The notes under the pieces are model-generated. The model searched no databases and was not told where the DNA came from. It saw only the letters and a program-made list of their open reading frames with translations. From Mnemiopsis leidyi (Eukaryota; Ctenophora; Tentaculata; Lobata; Bolinopsidae): a stretch of DNA of 40,833 nt. The stretch covers positions 318,193-359,025 of the forward strand of contig JH153345.1 in assembly GCA_000226015.1 (NCBI GenBank), given 5' to 3'. The position numbers were made by a program, and so were the translations under genes. The stretch's first letter is position 1, and each line of letters starts with the position of its first letter. Positions 36,009 to 40,833 of this stretch are shown here, in pieces.

Positions 36009-36365
36009 CTACTGTCAACTTCTTCTTGAGCTAATTGAAATTTAGTTAGGACTAAATGACCATGATTGATGTTAATTATATTCACAAGCACTTTTGCAGA
36101 TAAACCTTTAACATTGCACTCCGATGATTTTTTGAAATTGATTTTACACAGCTCAGAGGGAAAAAATGCACAATAAATTACGAATTAGGAATAAGATATT
36201 CCTTTTCTGTATATGAGCATATTTTTAAGAACCAAAAGGCACCAAATTAAGAAATTCAGAATTATATAACATTGATACTTAAACGTTATTCAGACATATT
36301 TTAGCATTTAAAATCTTGTGCATTTCAACAAACTCAAAATGTAGGCAATGTCATAGGTGGGTTGC

Positions 36366-37658
36366 TCACGAGTGTACAGTAACAAAGTCTGTCGAAGCTA
36401 AGGGTGTGATACACGGTTCAGCCCTTATATTTTTGAAAGTATCTTCTGGTAATTTGCTACAGCGCATATTAATTGCTTCAATAACTCTAATGGCATCACT
36501 TGGTTGTTCAAACAGAACGTCCATTTTTTCTTCGTCGGGAAAGTAAGTGGCGCTAATGAAACCGGGATTATAAAGCACTCTGTTTAAAAGGTGACCAATA
36601 AATGGTGCATTATCGATATTTTCGTTAAGAGAATAGGATCTGACATTGTGAAGGGAAACACCGTTTCTATGGATAAATGGAAGAATTTCTTCTGCAAACA
36701 TTGGGTTTGATCCATGATATGGAATATTAACATGGACCTTTGTAGTTGTATTCCATCTTTCATTTAGATCTGACAAGTGAAGTTCCCCTCTGCCAAACAC
36801 AGAATTCCTTGTAAATGCTGTAAACAGTTTGGATTGATCTAGCTTGTCATAATGAACAAGCACTTGATTTTTTCCGACACTTTCAAATCCATTAAAGGTG
36901 CCGATTGATTCAAAAATTTTGAAAATTATTGAATAATCAACATTTTTAAAGCCTTCCCATTCAAAAACGATACTGCTGATTTTTGATGCTAGTTTTTCAT
37001 TCAAATATAAGGGTAAATAACGACTCAGCAAAGCATCCTGACCGCCGTTTTCTAGTCTTTTAACTCCTTTCCATATATATTTAGAAGAGTCACACATAGA
37101 TATTTTTTGAACAGTATGATCAGGAACCACAGTTTCAAACACCTCTGAATCTGGAAAGTTGAAGAAAACTGTGTGCCCATAAGAATCAAATGAAGTACAG
37201 GAACGCAATACAATGTATTCAAACGATTCAGGAACACCTGATATATTCAATACATATTTGACAATGCTATCTAATGAGTGGAATCTCTTGTCAAATGCCA
37301 CGATCGCAATGTTTGGAAATAAAACATGTTCACAAGGGAAAAAGGGGATTGGCTCAAATTTGAAGTCTTTCACTTTGACATGGAACGCGTTGTTCCGATC
37401 AGCTATATCAGTGAAACTAACGTAACAACTGCTTGGTTGAACCGTTGATGGCTGAAATGCGCAGATCTGCCCATACAACATTTTGATGTGTTTTCGTAAC
37501 TTCAAAGAATCTGCTGACTGGGCATTTTGCATTGTTACTCTAAAAACATTTTTGAATTGCGGATTCTTCATAAAACGGGATGAAAACTGACAACCATTTG
37601 ATATTCTCCGCTTATCCAGTCTTTGAAGGATGGTCTTTATCTTCTTTACACTTAGCAT
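36366..37658 (-). CDS. Intronless protein with degenerate RRM-like repeats
   Basis: A single frame of 430 residues that I do not recognise as a known family. About 116-180 has the strand-helix pattern of an RNA recognition motif, with IAIVAFDKRF as an RNP2-like strand and GHTVFFNF as an RNP1-like strand. About 227-290 (SSIVFEWEGF ... NQVLVHYDK) and 306-400 (KVHVNIPYHG ... MDVLFEQPSDAIRVIEAI) look like two more diverged copies. The aromatic RNA-contact residues are only partly kept. The N-terminus is basic (KKIKTILQRLDKRR), so organelle import is possible. The ATG lies four bases after TTCTTAATCAG, a good acceptor-like site. It sits 357 bp upstream of TMEM115 and downstream of ADAT3 on the same strand. 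The RRM assignment is inference from pattern only. Confidence 0.7.
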   Translation of the reverse strand: MLSVKKIKTILQRLDKRRISNGCQFSSRFMKNPQFKNVFRVTMQNAQSADSLKLRKHIKMLYGQICAFQPSTVQPSSCYVSFTDIADRNNAFHVKVKDFKFEPIPFFPCEHVLFPNIAIVAFDKRFHSLDSIVKYVLNISGVPESFEYIVLRSCTSFDSYGHTVFFNFPDSEVFETVVPDHTVQKISMCDSSKYIWKGVKRLENGGQDALLSRYLPLYLNEKLASKISSIVFEWEGFKNVDYSIIFKIFESIGTFNGFESVGKNQVLVHYDKLDQSKLFTAFTRNSVFGRGELHLSDLNERWNTTTKVHVNIPYHGSNPMFAEEILPFIHRNGVSLHNVRSYSLNENIDNAPFIGHLLNRVLYNPGFISATYFPDEEKMDVLFEQPSDAIRVIEAINMRCSKLPEDTFKNIRAEPCITPLASTDFVTVHS

Positions 37659-37950
37659 TTACCTGATTAAGAAGAATCAACTCTTGAGATACGTGCATAG
37701 CAAATTATCTTGAATAAAACCTTGTTTAATGTGTAAACGCGAAAAATAAACTTTGTTGTACAGTGAAGTCATTTGTTCAATTAAATGGATATTACAATAT
37801 AGACTGACCAATTATCTGCTGATTATCACAACTTATTCAATTTCTTTTAATCTGTACGAGGTATAAGGTATTGGCTGTTAAATTAACTGCACAGTAAATA
37901 CAGTCATCATAATTAAGAAAGGCTACTGTGAAATTGCAATCATCAATGCT

Positions 37951-37956
37951 TTTATT
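37951..37956 (-). terminator. Polyadenylation signal AATAAA for ADAT3
   Basis: The minus strand reads AATAAA about 42 nt after the ADAT3 stop codon, a canonical distance for a 3' end signal. The next gene starts about 290 nt further on. Confidence 0.5.
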
Positions 37957-37997
37957 TTAATTTCTAAAAATGAAATAGCAACTTTAAAAATCATAAA

Positions 37998-38966
37998 CTA
38001 TACTGTTGATACATGATAGACTTCAAAGCTATGGTTCAGAGCAGATATCTCTTGTAACTTGGCCTGAGCCACACCACCAAAATCTTCTCTATGCTCCCCA
38101 AAGAAAATTCTGTTGATTCTGGAGTGTACAAGTGCCATAGTGCACATTATGCAAGGCTCTATTGCAAAGTAAATGTCATACCCTGTACAAAGGTAATCAT
38201 CACTACAATTGTGTTCGGTTTTGAGTTTTTTTGTTGCATGTAAAGATTCACAAGGCACCAAATGTTGTTTGCGTTTGCCATCAAATGGCATCAAATCACT
38301 GCATGGTTGTAACAAAATCAGGTTGGGCTTTAATTGAGCTTTTGCAATTTGATCTATAACTCTCATTGCAGCATGGCCAAGTAAACTTGCATTACATGTT
38401 GATGCAGTAGCAAGGACTTTTTTCGTCTTTGGATTAACCACCATGACAAAATTTACTGACGATTCAGTCTTCATTGATGCCACTTTGCTACGATTCACCA
38501 AACTAGCCACTCTTTGGATTACTGTAACTTTTTCATCATCTTTAAAATTCATTCCAGAAATCTTATTTTCAAGCACATTGTTGGGGTGAAATGATACTGG
38601 CCATTGACAGGCAGCATTTTGTCGTTGTGTAAATGGTAAACGAGAGGGTACATTAACAATTACCAAGTCCTTCGATGAAATACTTCGATCAGCACAGTCT
38701 AATAAATTGATTATATAATTTGCTGCATCAATGGGTATTTCAGAACAGTCACTAAATTCAAAATCGAGTTGTGATACTTTACAAACAAGAAGGAGGCACA
38801 CACCATCACGGTTGATGACACGTTTATAGGAAGGCAAGGGAAAGTTTGATGATACAATCTTGATGAGGCTACTTAGAATCTTCTTGTTGAGAATGCCGAC
38901 AGCAACAGCAGGTACAGATGGTAACTCAGACTGTACAACTGAGTCAGGAAGAATTGCAGTTATCAT
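37998..38966 (-). CDS. ADAT3: tRNA adenosine deaminase subunit ADAT3 (Tad3)
   Basis: One uninterrupted frame of 322 residues (human about 350). ADAT3 pairs with ADAT2 to convert adenosine 34 to inosine in tRNA anticodons. The C-terminal cytidine-deaminase fold has the zinc ligands His198 in LGHAAM and the two cysteines of EPCIMC (Cys272, Cys275), followed by MALVHSRI and FFGEHREDFGG and ending LNHSFEVYHV. Where active deaminases have HAE, this protein has HAA. Loss of the catalytic glutamate is the hallmark of the ADAT3 subunit, so ADAT2 elsewhere must supply catalysis. The N-terminal part is the diverged tRNA-binding region typical of Tad3. The start is the first Met of the frame. An AG (GTTGCTAG) lies 15 nt upstream. 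Confidence 0.94.
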   Translation of the reverse strand: MITAILPDSVVQSELPSVPAVAVGILNKKILSSLIKIVSSNFPLPSYKRVINRDGVCLLLVCKVSQLDFEFSDCSEIPIDAANYIINLLDCADRSISSKDLVIVNVPSRLPFTQRQNAACQWPVSFHPNNVLENKISGMNFKDDEKVTVIQRVASLVNRSKVASMKTESSVNFVMVVNPKTKKVLATASTCNASLLGHAAMRVIDQIAKAQLKPNLILLQPCSDLMPFDGKRKQHLVPCESLHATKKLKTEHNCSDDYLCTGYDIYFAIEPCIMCTMALVHSRINRIFFGEHREDFGGVAQAKLQEISALNHSFEVYHVSTV

Positions 38967-39616
38967 TGTTGGGCTTAATCTCTAGCAACTAATCATAAAC
39001 ATCAGAACATTTATCCAACATAAATATGGTCCTAATGAAAGAACAAAATCATATATTTGTTACACAATAATGTAAAGATTGCAGTAAAGATTGGACTACA
39101 CAAAACCCCTTAGGTACCATGCTCTGTTTAACATGCCCTGCAGCAAGGATTTTCACTGAGTTTGCCATGCTAGGCACATATCGAGATCTTTAAGAACAGA
39201 AGTAGTATATATACTATGCATCGTTATATCAAATTTCCTTGTGTTTCGAATATGATAACACAGTACTCTTTAATTGATGCAAGTAAATAAAAATGCATCA
39301 TCATATCTTAATAGGATTTAGATTTTGATATTATAAATTTTGAAAACTTATGTTGAACTAAAAATACATGGTAGATACATGCATTTAATTAACATAATTA
39401 AAGAAAACAAAATATCTCTTTTAAATCAATCATAATTGCAAGTAATGTCTATCACTGAATACAAATGAATAATGTAAATAAAGATAAATCTCTCTATCTT
39501 TATAACAATTAGAGTTCTGTTGCAGTTAATAAAAATCGGCCATAACTGATAACACTTATACAGTTATACCTACTAAGCTATTATACATTTTAATAGCCGA
39601 AGGTACTTAACAATTA
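38967..39616. other. Intergenic region between ADAT3 and the VMA12-like gene
   Basis: AT-rich DNA with no supported frame. It should hold the VMA12-like 3' UTR and the ADAT3 5' flank. Confidence 0.5.
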
Positions 39617-39802
39617 TCACAATGTCCGAAGAAGATAAAATAGTTCAATGAAAGCTATACAGAGTGCTGCTGATAATCCTGAGCAAATGCAGGTTACTGG
39701 TTGACATCCTATAGAGCTTGTCATAGCATAAAATGCAATGAACATCCCAATGACTGTCACAAAACAATTCACCACTGCACTTATTTCTTTTTTGTGAGAT
39801 CC
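39617..39802 (-). CDS. VMA12/TMEM199-like protein, C-terminal exon only
   Basis: The last exon (61 codons plus TGA) follows a TTTTCAG acceptor. It encodes a basic lead (SHKKEISAVVNCF), a first membrane helix (VTVIGMFIAFYAM), a short turn and a second helix (SAALCIAFIELFYLLRTL). This two-helix ending with VTV and EL-Y-x-x-R matches the C-terminus of TMEM199/Vma12, an ER factor for assembling the V-ATPase membrane sector. The upstream exons were not found and probably lie beyond the right end of the window. The assignment rests on a short segment; another two-helix ER protein is possible. Confidence 0.5.
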   Translation of the reverse strand, partial: GSHKKEISAVVNCFVTVIGMFIAFYAMTSSIGCQPVTCICSGLSAALCIAFIELFYLLRTL

Positions 39803-39916
39803 CTGAAAACATTTTTAATTGTCAGAAAAGACCTATCCATTGACCAATCTAGAGTTTTTTAAACAACCAGGGCATTCCTTATATCCAATGTGAACGACAC
39901 CGAATTTAACTTGGCT

Positions 39917-40081
39917 GGTGGCCGACGTCCTGCCCCAGAAAATCGTGCCCCAGAGCACTTTAACCCAGAGATTTAGACCCAGTGATGCCCTGCTCCACAA
40001 AAGACAACTTCGTAAGGGTTACGTTTAGGGTTTCGGTTAGGGTAGCAGGGGACAAATATGCGGGACAGGACAACGGGAACC
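39917..40081. mobile_element. MITE-like element with telomere-type core (copy B, reverse orientation)
   Basis: The reverse complement follows the element at 8998-9448 end to end: GGTTCCCGTTGTCCTG at one end, CCCTTACGAAGTTGTCTTTT just after the repeat core, and GGCAGGACGTCGGCCACC at the other. Exact 9-bp direct repeats AACTTGGCT flank it at 39908-39916 and 40082-40090. The core is only about 35 bp of degenerate TTAGGG-like hexamers, so copy A's array was expanded or this one shrank. Confidence 0.87.
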
Positions 40082-40591
40082 AACTTGGCTGACTATTATA
40101 TGTTTTCATTCAGTACTGTTGCTAGGGCATATAATCTACCTAACCAAATGATGCTTTAGTGACCTTTTTTAGTGCAGACTTAGTACATGAAATTAGTGTT
40201 CAATAAGTGTAATATGGTATTGTGGGAGGGGTGTACTACAGATCATAGGATTTTTTATCAAGAGCTTATCTATCAACCATAAACCAGGACAATTGACATA
40301 AATCTATTGATGGACATTTTTATAACTTAAAAACAATCCATCCAATTAACCTGAGCTGTGTGCAACATTGCCTAACTATGAGCTCAATCATTTTCATGAG
40401 TAAAAGATTGGAAATTCCAACAATCAAAAATTTCTGTATGCATATTATTTGCCTGCCCATCAACAGCATCATATTAAAAACAATCTGCATTTATGCAAAT
40501 ATTCACCTACTGACGAAAGACATTTCCTATTGTACAGCGCAAACAAGCAAGAAATCATTACTACGAATCTAGGGGGGGGGGGGGCCCACGT

Positions 40592-40675
40592 CCCTAAAAA
40601 GCCCAAAAAAGCCCATTTTTTAAGGGCCCTTGAGGGGTCCCCGAAGGTAAAAATGGGACTTTTTGGGCCCTAAAA
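40592..40675. repeat. Inverted repeat next to a G13 tract
   Basis: Left arm 40592-40620 (CCCTAAAAAGCCC ... CCCATTTTT) pairs with right arm 40649-40675 (AAAAATGGGACTTTTTGGGCC) around a G/C-rich loop. It is preceded by 13 consecutive G at 40572-40584. It is likely a small fold-back or MITE end. Confidence 0.6.
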
Positions 40676-40833
40676 TTTTATGACTTTATCCAACTTTAGG
40701 CAGTATATTGGGTTATAATTATAGGAGATATGATCAAAACTGGCCGAAATACTGTTATTTTCATCAATTCCACCATGAGAAAGCTTTAAAAGAGATCATT
40801 TTAGAACTAGATTACATCGAATAAACTAAATTA

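Larger units (their letters stand above)
39803..40833. other. Right-end intron or spacer with MITE copy and G-tract
   Basis: It contains the element at 39917-40081, a G13 run at 40572-40584 and the inverted repeat at 40592-40675. Open frames around 40360-40670 read across unrelated sequence and the G-tract and are not convincing. It is probably intronic to the VMA12-like gene. Confidence 0.5.

Overview
The window is animal nuclear DNA. It carries intron-bearing genes for conserved eukaryotic proteins, GT-AG introns of about 50 bp to 2.7 kb, AT-rich spacers, many small inverted-repeat elements and TTAGGG-type hexamer arrays. It has no bacterial operon features, rRNA or CRISPR. Several proteins are clearly orthologous to human ones but quite diverged. 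Many start codons sit just downstream of an AG splice acceptor. This would suit a fast-evolving or early-branching marine invertebrate (for example a lineage with spliced leaders), but I cannot name the taxon.

Layout. (1) 1-1820: repeat-rich spacer with a fold-back element and palindromes. (2) 1821-5125 (+): a four-exon arylsulfatase B-like enzyme with an acidic insert of about 140 residues near its C-terminal end. (3) 6060-9595 (-), perhaps starting upstream of 11004: an unrecognised multi-exon gene whose reading phase is consistent across nine exons. One intron holds a 35-bp tandem array and another holds a telomere-repeat MITE. (4) 9596-13050: spacer or 5' introns, with a second MITE family that also has a TTAGGG core. 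(5) 13051-20534 (+): six-exon L-serine dehydratase/threonine deaminase. (6) 21228-39802 (-): eight genes on the same strand in tight head-to-tail order. In transcription order they are a VMA12/TMEM199-like C-terminal exon, ADAT3, an intronless RRM-like protein, TMEM115, TMX3, an NDUFB11-like complex I subunit, an intronless six-KH-like protein, and PSMD6. (7) 39803-40833: spacer or intron with a second copy of the first telomere-repeat MITE and a G13 tract.

The genes are mostly unrelated housekeeping functions: proteasome lid, ER redox, Golgi membrane, tRNA editing, V-ATPase assembly, respiratory chain, amino-acid catabolism and lysosomal desulfation. The co-oriented block, its spacing of about 330-1240 bp and the acceptor-like AG just upstream of the ATGs make spliced-leader or polycistronic processing a testable idea. 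The least ordinary items are the two MITE families with telomeric cores, the sulfatase acidic insert, the triple paired KH protein and the unrecognised minus-strand gene. Exon boundaries come from reading GT/AG sites and checking that phase carries across each junction. No alignment or transcript data were available.
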